DNA of 64,000 nt from NCBI GenBank assembly GCA_963974345.1, contig CAXBBW010000003.1, positions 1 to 64,000 of the forward strand, read 5' to 3'. Of the stretch, positions 26,578 to 34,526 are shown in pieces. The translations under genes were made by a program, and so were the position numbers. The notes beneath the pieces are model-generated. The model made no database searches and was not told the DNA's origin. It saw only the letters and a list, made by a program, of their open reading frames with translations. Every line of letters starts with the position of its first letter. Within the stretch, counting starts at the first letter, position 1. The DNA is from RHLJ01 sp963974345 (GTDB taxonomy: Bacteria; Bacteroidota; Rhodothermia; Balneolales; Balneolaceae).

Positions 26578-27319
26578 ATTTCAAATGGTATTGTTTTCTC
26601 CAATTAAGAAGCTCTTTTAAAGCAACCACCATTCTACTCCCGTACCAGCTAAACCATTCTCCATTTACTAAAAGTATTGTGGAGTCTGGACAAATAGTTT
26701 TGAGCTCCAGTATATGCTTTTGTTTAAAGGGATATGGTTCACTGCTTAAAAGAATAAGCTCAGGATTTAAAGTATGCAATTCTTCAAAATCAGTTTCGGG
26801 ATATCTGGATTGCTCTCCATATACATTTTTGAGCCCAAAATATTTCATTACGTTATGAATATAGGTATCACTTCCAATTGTCATCCAAGGGTCTTTCCAA
26901 ATAAAATAAGCCGTTCGTATATTTTGAAATTCTATAGAACTGGGTATGAGCTTTTGAATTTCAGTAATCAACTGTAAAGCTTCTTCATCTACTTCTAACT
27001 TATTTCCGAGTTTACTTATCCATTGTAAAGCTTCTTCAATAGTATCAATTTCAGTAAGAACAACCTCACAGTGTTTCGATAATTCTATAACATCTTCCTT
27101 CCTGTTCTCTTCTTTATTTGTAATGATAAGATCAGGTTTCAAAGAAAGAATCTTTTGAATATTAGGATTCTTTGTTCCGCCAATTGGTTGTAAATCAGAA
27201 ACTATTTCTTTTGGATGGATACAAAATTTAGTTCTTCCGACTAATCGATCTTTTAAACCAAAGTCGATAAGTAATTCCGTTAGACTTGGAACCAGACTAA
27301 TAACTCTTTTGTATGGCAT
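26576..27319 (-). CDS. BtuF-like helical-backbone metal-receptor protein without signal peptide
   Basis: A 247-residue protein of the periplasmic-binding type that carries cobalamin or iron chelates. Seen: RVISLVPSLTELL at the N-terminus, the VGRTKFC segment, LSLKPDLIITNKEE, and the typical two-lobe layout. The chain starts directly with the mature-type sequence (MPYKRVISLVPS): no signal peptide or lipobox, so either it works in the cytoplasm or it is exported by an unseen route. No ABC permease or ATPase is next to it. Cobalamin is the likeliest ligand by similarity, with low certainty. Confidence 0.7.
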   Translation of the reverse strand: MPYKRVISLVPSLTELLIDFGLKDRLVGRTKFCIHPKEIVSDLQPIGGTKNPNIQKILSLKPDLIITNKEENRKEDVIELSKHCEVVLTEIDTIEEALQWISKLGNKLEVDEEALQLITEIQKLIPSSIEFQNIRTAYFIWKDPWMTIGSDTYIHNVMKYFGLKNVYGEQSRYPETDFEELHTLNPELILLSSEPYPFKQKHILELKTICPDSTILLVNGEWFSWYGSRMVVALKELLNWRKQYHLK

Positions 27320-27355
27320 TCTATAATTTAATTGATATAAATCGATTTTTAATTA

Positions 27356-27484
27356 GGTCATTCCGAATTTATTTCGGAATCTTTGTGGTGTTTGAATGAA
27401 GCTATTATCTAGAATATACAATAAAAGCCTCTTCTTAAGATCCTGAAACAAGCCTGCATGTAGGCAGACAGGTTCAGGATGACC
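27356..27484. repeat. Palindromic intergenic element, about 129 bp
   Basis: Outer ends GGTCAT and ATGACC are inverted. Inside are nested palindromes: CCGAA/TTCGG at 27363-27377 and TCCTGAA/TTCAGGA flanking a CCTG...CAGG hairpin near 27442-27479. It fills most of the 191-base gap between the BtuF-like and luciferase-like genes. It belongs to the same loose family as 24540-24627. Confidence 0.65.
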
Positions 27485-27510
27485 AGTAAATTTTTATTTA
27501 AAAAGTACTC

Positions 27511-28542
27511 ATGGAATTAGGTCTTTACACTTTCGTTGAAAATACCCCCGACCCTGAAACAGGGAAATTACTTCATCCTTCCGAGCGGTTGGCTAACTTA
27601 ATGGAGGAAATCAAATTAGCCGATGAATCTGGGCTAGATGTTTTTGCAATTGGAGAGCATCACAGGGAAGAATTTGTGGCTTCATCACCAACAACAATAT
27701 TAGCTGCCGCCGCTTCAGTAACTGAAAAAATTAAGCTGAGTACTGCAGTAACAGTCCTAGGATCAGAAGATCCAGTTAGGGTATATCAGCAATTTGCTAC
27801 ATTAGACCTGCTTTCAAAAGGAAGAGCTGAAATTATTGTAGGAAGAGGATCATTTATAGAATCCTTTCCGCTATTTGGCTACGACCTTCATAACTATGAA
27901 GAACTATTTGAGGAGAAACTTGAATTACTACTCAAATTAAGAGAGAGCGAGAAAGTAACTTGGGAAGGGAAGTATCGCCCTTCGTTTAAAAATCTGGGAA
28001 TTTATCCTCAGCCAAATCAAAAAAAGATTCCAATATGGAGAGCGGTTGGTGGAACGCCGAAATCAGCCTATGTAACAGGTGCGTTAGGATTGCCGTTAGC
28101 AATTGCAATTATTGGTGGATATCCTGCACAGTTTAAACAGATGTCTGATTTACATGCAAAAGGCGCAGCAGATCACGGCCAAGAAAAGCAGAAATTAAGT
28201 ATAAACTCTCATGGCTTTATAGGTGACACATCGAAAGAAGCTTCAGATATTGCATTTCCAGCTTTTAAACAAGTAATGGATAAAATCGGCAGGGAACGTG
28301 GTTGGGCTCCCATGCAACGAAATCAGTTTGATGCATCTACCACTTTAGAGGGTGCGAATTTTGTTGGGAGTCCACAGGAAGTGATTGATAAAATTATGTA
28401 TCAATATGAGATTTTTAAACACGATCGTTTTTTGATGCAAATGACCGTTGGTAGTATCCCTCATTCAAAACTAATGAAGTCGATAGAATTATTTGCTACT
28501 AAAGTTGCTCCAGTTATCAGAAAGGAAATAAGGGATTCTTAG
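27511..28542 (+). CDS. Luciferase-like (LLM class) flavin-dependent oxidoreductase
   Basis: A 343-residue TIM-barrel flavin monooxygenase-type protein. Seen: IGEHHREEF near 49-57, LSTAVTVLGSEDPVRVYQQ (78-96), GRAEIIVGRGSF, and the mid-chain IWRAVGGTPKSA segment. Members oxidise alkanes, sulfonates or other compounds with reduced FMN or F420, and the substrate here cannot be told. No flavin reductase or sulfonate transporter is adjacent. Its last 4 bases overlap the end of the converging SufS-like gene. Confidence 0.82.
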   Translation: MELGLYTFVENTPDPETGKLLHPSERLANLMEEIKLADESGLDVFAIGEHHREEFVASSPTTILAAAASVTEKIKLSTAVTVLGSEDPVRVYQQFATLDLLSKGRAEIIVGRGSFIESFPLFGYDLHNYEELFEEKLELLLKLRESEKVTWEGKYRPSFKNLGIYPQPNQKKIPIWRAVGGTPKSAYVTGALGLPLAIAIIGGYPAQFKQMSDLHAKGAADHGQEKQKLSINSHGFIGDTSKEASDIAFPAFKQVMDKIGRERGWAPMQRNQFDASTTLEGANFVGSPQEVIDKIMYQYEIFKHDRFLMQMTVGSIPHSKLMKSIELFATKVAPVIRKEIRDS

Positions 28543-29927
28543 AAATTCGAAATTTCTTTTTCAATAAAGTTTAAAAACCTTTCCTCTTGTTCAGCGAAAG
28601 TGGGGAGATTTTCATTTGAATAATTATCTTGCATTGATCCTAGAGCATGACAAAGTTCATCAATTCCTTCAAAAGTATTATAACAGCCAAAGCTAATTCT
28701 TACTAAACCAGGCTGATCGCTCTTATCACCATGGGCGGATTTAATACGCCACCCCTGTATTTCTTCTTCAGAAAGAGCCAATAGTTTCACGACATAAGGG
28801 TGAGCACAAAAACATCCATTTCTAACTCCGATACCATATTGATGACTTAAAATACTAGCTACTTCTTGATGATGAAAACCATGCAAATTAAAAGATAGTA
28901 CTCCTACCCGATCGGCGATTCGATCTCCATAAATAGTAAGTCCATCTAATTGGGAGAGTTTATCGAAAGCGTAGTTGGTAAGCTTTTCTTCATGTTTGGC
29001 GATTCGATCCATTCCAATTATGGAAAGTTCATCTATAGCTTTAGCTATTGCTAATGCGCCAATTACATTTGGACTTCCTGCTTCTTCACGATCCGGAAGT
29101 CCAGCCCATCGAATATCATCTAATGTCACGGAATCAACAGTTCCTCCTCCAGAATATTCAGGAGCAGAATTGAGAAATATATCCTTCGGACCAACCAAAA
29201 CACCCGAGCCAAATGGGGCATACATTTTATGAGCAGAAAAAGCAATGAAATCAATATGACATGAATCACTGTTTTCTAGAATATCAATTTTTCTATGTGG
29301 AGCAAGTTGAGCTGCATCAACAAATACTTTAGCATCAAAATTATGAGCTATTTCTGCAATCGTATAAATAGGCTGAATAATACCAGTTACATTTGATGCT
29401 CCTGATACACAAACTAAGGCAACTTTACCTTGGTGTAATCGAAGTTTGTAATCAAGGTCTGATAAATCGAGTGTTCCAGTTTCTGTGACTTTAACATGAA
29501 CAGTTTTCGCCTTACTTCTCCATGGTAAATCATTTGAATGATGTTCCATTTCTGTAGTTAATACAATAGAATCTTTTTCAAATGGGAATCGAAACGACAA
29601 CTTGTTAATAGCTTCGGTAGCATTTTTTGTAAATATGACGGTGTTTTTTGAAGTATCAGCACCGACAAATTTGGCTACAATATCATGAGCTTGATCATAC
29701 AGCTCTGTACTTAGCTGTGATTTGAATCCTGTTCCTCGATGTACACTAGAATAGTAGGGTAGAAAGTGTTGAATAAAATCAGAAACACTTTGAAAAGAAG
29801 GCGTACTTGCTGCATTATCAAAATTTATATATTTCCTGAGTTTTCCATTTGCAAGAGGAACCATCTGGTTCTGTCCAACAATGTTTATTGGATGCTCGGG
29901 ATTAGTATGAATGTCCTTCATTAGCAT
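28539..29927 (-). CDS. SufS/IscS-like class V PLP enzyme (probable cysteine desulfurase)
   Basis: A 462-residue fold-type I PLP enzyme. Seen: EMEHHSND with His130 (cofactor stacking), Asp204 and Gln207 (FVDAAQLAPH), Lys234 (SAHKMYAP, Schiff base), and RNGCFCAHP, where Cys374 matches the catalytic Cys of SufS and Cys372 is an extra thiol nearby. It probably removes sulfur from cysteine or takes it from a partner as persulfide. A second ATG at 29921 would overlap the rhodanese stop as TAATG. It closes the sulfur operon, which suggests it handles sulfur delivered by the upstream products. Confidence 0.82.
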   Translation of the reverse strand: MLMKDIHTNPEHPINIVGQNQMVPLANGKLRKYINFDNAASTPSFQSVSDFIQHFLPYYSSVHRGTGFKSQLSTELYDQAHDIVAKFVGADTSKNTVIFTKNATEAINKLSFRFPFEKDSIVLTTEMEHHSNDLPWRSKAKTVHVKVTETGTLDLSDLDYKLRLHQGKVALVCVSGASNVTGIIQPIYTIAEIAHNFDAKVFVDAAQLAPHRKIDILENSDSCHIDFIAFSAHKMYAPFGSGVLVGPKDIFLNSAPEYSGGGTVDSVTLDDIRWAGLPDREEAGSPNVIGALAIAKAIDELSIIGMDRIAKHEEKLTNYAFDKLSQLDGLTIYGDRIADRVGVLSFNLHGFHHQEVASILSHQYGIGVRNGCFCAHPYVVKLLALSEEEIQGWRIKSAHGDKSDQPGLVRISFGCYNTFEGIDELCHALGSMQDNYSNENLPTFAEQEERFLNFIEKEISNF

Positions 29928-30517
29928 CCCATTCGTATTAATCTTTTGGTTTTCGTTGAAGGAGAAGACTCAGCAATTCCTTTGTAATAATTCAAAGGAT
30001 TTCCCTCATCAACGTAAATTGAATGCCCCCCAAAATAAGCTGAAAGAGACTTGATTTGAGTAGCAATATCTTCATAATTGTCAGGAATAGTTTTGGGCAT
30101 TTTTGGATAGAGAATTCTGTCATACCAATCCTGAATACCTCCGTTAAGTACAAATAAATTTTCCATTCCTCTATCGGCAAGGAGATAGAAAGCTTGCTCT
30201 GATATATCAACCTCATCAGAGTAGAGGGTAGTTTTTATAGATGAATTAATTTCTAAATTTTGAAGATTATTCAAGGAATATGGTTCAGCGGTTGGAATGT
30301 GAAATGCAGCAAAACTAGAATCATCCCTTAAATCAATTAATCTAACAGGTTTTCGATTTCTAATTTCGGTTGCCAAGTCTAAAACAGATAGATATTCAAT
30401 TTTTATTGAAGCTCTTTTTTGAGAAGCAGAACTAGGAAAAATCAAGGAAATCAACATTGCAAGAAGAGAGAGTAAGAAAGCCAGTCCCGCAAGTTTTTTA
30501 TTTAATGAAAGTTTCAT
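29921..30517 (-). CDS. Rhodanese-like protein lacking the catalytic Cys
   Basis: A 198-residue protein with one N-terminal hydrophobic segment (about 9-27; signal peptide or anchor), then a rhodanese fold (about 40-145): RLIDLRDDSSFAAFHIPTA and FVLNGGIQDW are typical. The active-site loop that should read like YCxxGxR is YSDEVDISE, so the sulfur-carrying Cys is missing. It cannot be a normal sulfurtransferase and may bind or present a partner. It starts 2 bases after the second YeeE gene and overlaps the SufS-like gene by 7 bases. Confidence 0.78.
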   Translation of the reverse strand: MKLSLNKKLAGLAFLLSLLAMLISLIFPSSASQKRASIKIEYLSVLDLATEIRNRKPVRLIDLRDDSSFAAFHIPTAEPYSLNNLQNLEINSSIKTTLYSDEVDISEQAFYLLADRGMENLFVLNGGIQDWYDRILYPKMPKTIPDNYEDIATQIKSLSAYFGGHSIYVDEGNPLNYYKGIAESSPSTKTKRLIRMGC

Positions 30518-30519
30518 TG

Positions 30520-31110
30520 CTAAAGCTTTGAATTTGTTTTGATCTCGATTTTTTCTGAAGCCCAGAAACCTGCTAGTGCTACTAAAACTAGAATAAACAC
30601 CATCACGCCTGCAGGAATATCGAAGTAATCAACAAAAGTGATTTTGCCCAGTGGGGTTGTATTATAAAAGGTTTTAATGAAGGGATAGAGCTCTCCAAAT
30701 ACTAAAATGCCAGCTAACAAACCGAGTACATTCATCCAACCATCAAGGCTACCCGTAGCACCCGCAACACAAGAAGTTCCAGGGCAATAGCCGCCAACGA
30801 TAAACCCAACTCCAAAAACAAGTCCACCAATAATTTGAGGTGCCACAAAAGTGGGAGTTAGATAAACCAATTCAATATTTAGCAATCCGAATTGATTAAA
30901 CCAAAAGAGTCCAATCATAGCAGTAATAATGGCAGTGAACATCATTTTGAAAACAGACATGTCTCGCCCATAAAACTGAGCCGCGAGTTTCTTGGCGCTT
31001 CCCAATCCAGCTCGTTCTAGAAAGAAACCGAAAGAAAGTCCAATAAACAGAGCAAATACCAAGCTTGCATCTTCACCAATCCACCCGTTTATATAAAAAG
31101 GGCCGTTCAT
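30520..31110 (-). CDS. YeeE/YedE-family sulfur transporter half (C-terminal type)
   Basis: A 196-residue integral membrane protein with about five hydrophobic segments. The start at 31110 (MNGPFYING) is chosen because GGAGG lies 8 bases upstream and the ATG overlaps the previous stop as ATGA; an ATG at 31116 leaves only 2 bases after GGAGG. The YeeE/YedE signature is clear: GGYCPGTSCVAGATG with Cys109 and Cys114. In the thiosulfate channel TsuA, cysteines of such motifs pass thiosulfate across the membrane. It pairs with the preceding half-gene to make one transporter. Confidence 0.88.
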   Translation of the reverse strand: MNGPFYINGWIGEDASLVFALFIGLSFGFFLERAGLGSAKKLAAQFYGRDMSVFKMMFTAIITAMIGLFWFNQFGLLNIELVYLTPTFVAPQIIGGLVFGVGFIVGGYCPGTSCVAGATGSLDGWMNVLGLLAGILVFGELYPFIKTFYNTTPLGKITFVDYFDIPAGVMVFILVLVALAGFWASEKIEIKTNSKL

Positions 31111-31655
31111 ATCCATAACCTCCGCACGAACCATGCGGTTGCATAAGCACCTACAAATAAAGAAATCATAAAGAGCCAACTGCCCACATTCATTAACGCT
31201 CCACCAGTAAGTGCCTGTCCACTTGTACAGCCCCGAGCTAGTTTTGTACCGAAAGCCATAATCATACCGCCAACAAAAGCATATTGAAATCTTCGGTTGG
31301 TAGTAATATTGAGCCCTTTCTCAATTTTGATTTTTGACCTTCCTGCAAAGGCTCCTGAAAGAAATCCGCCAATTAAAACTCCGAGGACTTCAAAAACCAA
31401 CCAGTCTTTCAGGGGGTTCACAGTGCCATCACCCAAATAGCCTTGATAAAACTCATTAGTTTGTGTGTGGTTTGGCGCTACTATATTCGATGTGGCTGCA
31501 ACCACTGATGTCATAGCTCCCGAAGCTCCAATACCTCGACCCATTACAACAAAAGTTGATAATAGCACGAGTCCTAACCCGATTCCAGAAACGTAAGGAT
31601 TCCAATAAGGATCGGGATTATCTTTGTTTATTTTCTGTTTGATTAAAGCTAACAT
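31107..31655 (-). CDS. YeeE/YedE-family sulfur transporter half (N-terminal type)
   Basis: A 182-residue membrane protein with about four or five hydrophobic segments. It shows the other half-signature of the family: GRGIGASGAMTS near residues 40-50 and ARGCTSGQALTGGALM with Cys143. Split YeeE pairs are common outside Enterobacteria, while TsuA is a single chain. It starts 2 bases after the sulfurtransferase stop, and its own stop overlaps the next half. The substrate is most likely thiosulfate or a related sulfur species, by family. Confidence 0.88.
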   Translation of the reverse strand: MLALIKQKINKDNPDPYWNPYVSGIGLGLVLLSTFVVMGRGIGASGAMTSVVAATSNIVAPNHTQTNEFYQGYLGDGTVNPLKDWLVFEVLGVLIGGFLSGAFAGRSKIKIEKGLNITTNRRFQYAFVGGMIMAFGTKLARGCTSGQALTGGALMNVGSWLFMISLFVGAYATAWFVRRLWI

Positions 31656-31657
31656 TT

Positions 31658-32557
31658 CTACTCAACTTCCAATGGATTGTTGGAATCTTGTGTCCAACTG
31701 TGCATCGAGCCATCAAAAAGCTGAGCATTATATCCAAGCATTTTAGCAGCGAAATAGACAAGGGTAGCTTGTTGACCGATATGGCAGTATAGAACTAATG
31801 GGATGTCCTTAATAAGGGCTTGTTCATCAAAAATTTCTTGAAGTTCTTCCTTCGATTTAAGGATATAGGAACCATTTGGTCCATCATTTACCATAGAAGT
31901 AAAAGGAATGGTTTTCGCGCTTGGAATATGCCCTTTAGCATCCATACCAGATTGAACTCCTTCATAGAAAACAGAAGCTCTGGCGTCTATAATGTTTAAA
32001 GATTCATTTCTAAGATTCTCTTTTACAAAACTAACTGGAACAACTAAATCGGAATTTGGATTAGGCGTAAAAAATCCTTTTTTGGGAGAAATGATTTCTG
32101 AAGTTAATTCGCCTCCCTGATTTTCCCATAAAGCTAATCCACCATCTAAAAAGAATGTTTTTTCAGAGTACCCAAGATAATCCAGCGTAAAGAATAAGCG
32201 AGTAGCAGGAGAAACCCAGTCGGTTCCAACATAGATGATAATAGTGTCTCCATCACTAACCCCTTTTGATTCTAGGAAAGCTTTTAAAACTTCGACAGAT
32301 GGGAGATCGTACACCTGAGTTTTGTCTTCAGAACTGAATATATATTCGTTTCGTAATACAAGCTGAGCACCGGGTATATGCTTTTCTTTAAAGGTATCTT
32401 CAGGTCCAACGTGAAGAAGAACTATGTCTTCTCTGTCAAGATTGGCTTTGAGCCAGTCAACGGAAATAAGTGAATTTGTTTGGGCTTGTAAGATGGGTTG
32501 AGCACTACTTATCAATAAGCAGGTGAAAAGGGTAAGAAGAGTATTCATAGTCATCAT
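31658..32557 (-). CDS. Exported two-domain sulfurtransferase (thiosulfate/3-mercaptopyruvate type)
   Basis: A 299-residue protein with a signal peptide (ending LQAQ near 26) and two rhodanese domains. The N-terminal domain has IIYVGTDW in place of a catalytic Cys loop, as in TST/SseA enzymes. The C-terminal domain has Cys258 in LYCHIGQQA. The CHIGQQA loop is nearer the thiosulfate type (CxxGxx) than the CG(S/T)G(V/I)T of mercaptopyruvate enzymes. It would act outside the inner membrane next to the YeeE pair, so it may process thiosulfate before or during uptake. It is the first enzyme gene of the operon. Confidence 0.85.
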   Translation of the reverse strand: MMTMNTLLTLFTCLLISSAQPILQAQTNSLISVDWLKANLDREDIVLLHVGPEDTFKEKHIPGAQLVLRNEYIFSSEDKTQVYDLPSVEVLKAFLESKGVSDGDTIIIYVGTDWVSPATRLFFTLDYLGYSEKTFFLDGGLALWENQGGELTSEIISPKKGFFTPNPNSDLVVPVSFVKENLRNESLNIIDARASVFYEGVQSGMDAKGHIPSAKTIPFTSMVNDGPNGSYILKSKEELQEIFDEQALIKDIPLVLYCHIGQQATLVYFAAKMLGYNAQLFDGSMHSWTQDSNNPLEVE

Positions 32558-32638
32558 TTAGGTTAAGTTGATGACTAAATTACGTGGTCTTCTTTAGGAT
32601 GTTATAGACATTAATCTGACAGATATGGACAAATACTT

Positions 32639-33595
32639 TTATCTAAATTCTGAAATAGATTTTCCAAATTTGTCTTTCCAAAGACGTTGTAATTGACGAG
32701 GTGCTTTAAACCCACACATATCTGAAATTATATCTAAAGTATAATTGGGATTATTAATGAGCTCTTTTGCTAGCTCGAGTTTCATGTCGTTCTTAAACTC
32801 GTTAACAGTAGTTCCGGTTGCTTTTTTAAAAGATCGAGTGAGATTACGAACACTTGTATTTCCAATTCTGGACAATTCTTCAAGCGAAAAATTCTTAGCT
32901 GGATTTGAAATAATATGGTTCTGAACTTTATGAACCAATGGGTTAAAATGTGTGTGATAATCTAGATAAATAGAATGAGCATTGGTTGCTCCATGTCTTC
33001 GTAAATAAACAACCATTTCACGGGCAACTTTAGTGGAAACAATGGGCCCTTGGTCTTCTTCGATAATGGATAAAGACATATCAATTCCGGAGGTCATACC
33101 TGCACTGGTATAAATATTGGAATCATTTTCGAAAAGTTTGTCACCCTCTACTTTAACATTCGGAAAGTTGTCTTTCATATAATCAATACACTTCCAGTGG
33201 GTAGTACATTTTTTATAATCTAAAAGACCCATTTGAGCAAGAATTAAAGAACCCGAACAAATTGAGGCTATTTTGACACCCTCAGAATATTGTTCAGTAA
33301 CCCACTCTTTTACTTCTTGAATTACTGAATCAACTCTACCTTCTAAATAGCGTTTAAAATCAGTTCCAGGAATAATGATAAAATCGTTTTGGTTGAGAGA
33401 AAGGTTTTCGGGGTGAACTAGTTCAGAAAAGGTAAGTCCTTGTTCGGAGGTTAGCGAAGGATCAATAGAAGAGAAAGAAGTTTTATAATCAATATTTCCA
33501 AGATTAGTAGCTTCATAAAAAGCTTGCACAGAACCCGCTAGGTCGAGAATGTGGACTCCAGGGAATAACAGAAAGCAAATATTTCTAGTACTCAT
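32639..33595 (-). CDS. GlxA-type transcription regulator (DJ-1/PfpI + AraC)
   Basis: A 318-residue regulator: a DJ-1/PfpI-like domain (about 3-185) with the nucleophile-elbow ASICSGSLIL, and a C-terminal AraC/XylS helix-turn-helix pair (about 220-318; SVRNLTRSFKKATGTTVNEF and the ending CGFKAPRQLQRLWKDKFGKS). Such proteins usually activate a neighbouring operon in response to a small ligand. It lies 81 bases upstream of the sulfurtransferase gene on the same strand and is the best candidate regulator of the sulfur operon. The ligand is unknown. Confidence 0.85.
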   Translation of the reverse strand: MSTRNICFLLFPGVHILDLAGSVQAFYEATNLGNIDYKTSFSSIDPSLTSEQGLTFSELVHPENLSLNQNDFIIIPGTDFKRYLEGRVDSVIQEVKEWVTEQYSEGVKIASICSGSLILAQMGLLDYKKCTTHWKCIDYMKDNFPNVKVEGDKLFENDSNIYTSAGMTSGIDMSLSIIEEDQGPIVSTKVAREMVVYLRRHGATNAHSIYLDYHTHFNPLVHKVQNHIISNPAKNFSLEELSRIGNTSVRNLTRSFKKATGTTVNEFKNDMKLELAKELINNPNYTLDIISDMCGFKAPRQLQRLWKDKFGKSISEFR

Positions 33596-33607
33596 AAAGT
33601 TATGATA

Positions 33608-34462
33608 CTAAAAAAACCTCTTCAATAAATCAGTAGCTTGATTTACATAATGTCCACCAAAGAGGTTAGCGTGAACGAGAACGGGATAGAGGTTACATAG
33701 TTTAAAGCGCTCATCAGCACCTTTTTCAAGTGGATACTCTTCGCTATATCCATTGTAGAAATCTGAGTCAAAACCACCAAATAAGCGGGTCATAGCAAGA
33801 TCCATTTCTCGGTGACCATAATAAACTGCGGGATCGTATATGCAAACCTTTCCATCAGAATTGAACATATAGTTTCCTGCCCAAAGATCACCATGAATAA
33901 GAGCGGGAGGTTCATCAGGAAATAAAACGTAGGTGTAGTTCATTACTCTTTCAAAAATAGCTCCAAAATTTGAGCTCATTTTCCCTGAATCGATCGCCAT
34001 TTTAACCTGTGGTTCAATTCTCTCACGGATAAAAAATTCTAGCCAATCCGGATGATATTTATTCTGCTGAGGAATTCGACCGATATAGTTCTGATGATCT
34101 AGCCCAAATAGTTCATTCGTTTTTTTATGTAGCTTAGCAAGTTGAACCCCAAAATCAAAAGAAGACCCATGATTAGATTCTTCAATAAATTCTAGGAGAA
34201 GAAAATCATCACCAATCAGAATAACTTCAGGGATAATTAAATCGGTTAGTGCAGAATCGAGTAGCTCCAATCCTTTTGCTTCTACTTCAAACATATCCGC
34301 AGGAGCAGAAGTATTCCACTTTAGAAAAAAACGATCTCTAGAATCGGTAGTAATTTTTGCGGCTTGATTAATATCTCCACCATGAAGCGGAGTCTCAGAA
34401 GTAACGTTAACTTCAAGCTGTGATTGAATGAGCAGTTTTATGGACTCAGGGATCATGAGCAA
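33608..34462 (-). CDS. Fructosamine kinase-like protein (ketosamine-3-kinase family)
   Basis: A 284-residue protein-kinase-like fold. Seen: HGGDINQAAKI (ATP loop), FFLKWN (phosphate-binding Lys), the catalytic loop LIHGDLWAGNYMF, and IYDPAVYYGHREMDLAM (metal-binding Asp and following). The family phosphorylates sugars on glycated amines to start protein deglycation; in bacteria it is often a repair enzyme. ATG 34456 is an alternative start two codons in. It stands between fabF and the glxA-like gene without close coupling to either. Confidence 0.85.
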   Translation of the reverse strand: MLMIPESIKLLIQSQLEVNVTSETPLHGGDINQAAKITTDSRDRFFLKWNTSAPADMFEVEAKGLELLDSALTDLIIPEVILIGDDFLLLEFIEESNHGSSFDFGVQLAKLHKKTNELFGLDHQNYIGRIPQQNKYHPDWLEFFIRERIEPQVKMAIDSGKMSSNFGAIFERVMNYTYVLFPDEPPALIHGDLWAGNYMFNSDGKVCIYDPAVYYGHREMDLAMTRLFGGFDSDFYNGYSEEYPLEKGADERFKLCNLYPVLVHANLFGGHYVNQATDLLKRFF

Positions 34463-34526
34463 TCTTGCTATTAGAGAATTGAGGAATGAGGTTTAATCTA
34501 TAGAAAACCTGATCCTCATTTCTAAA

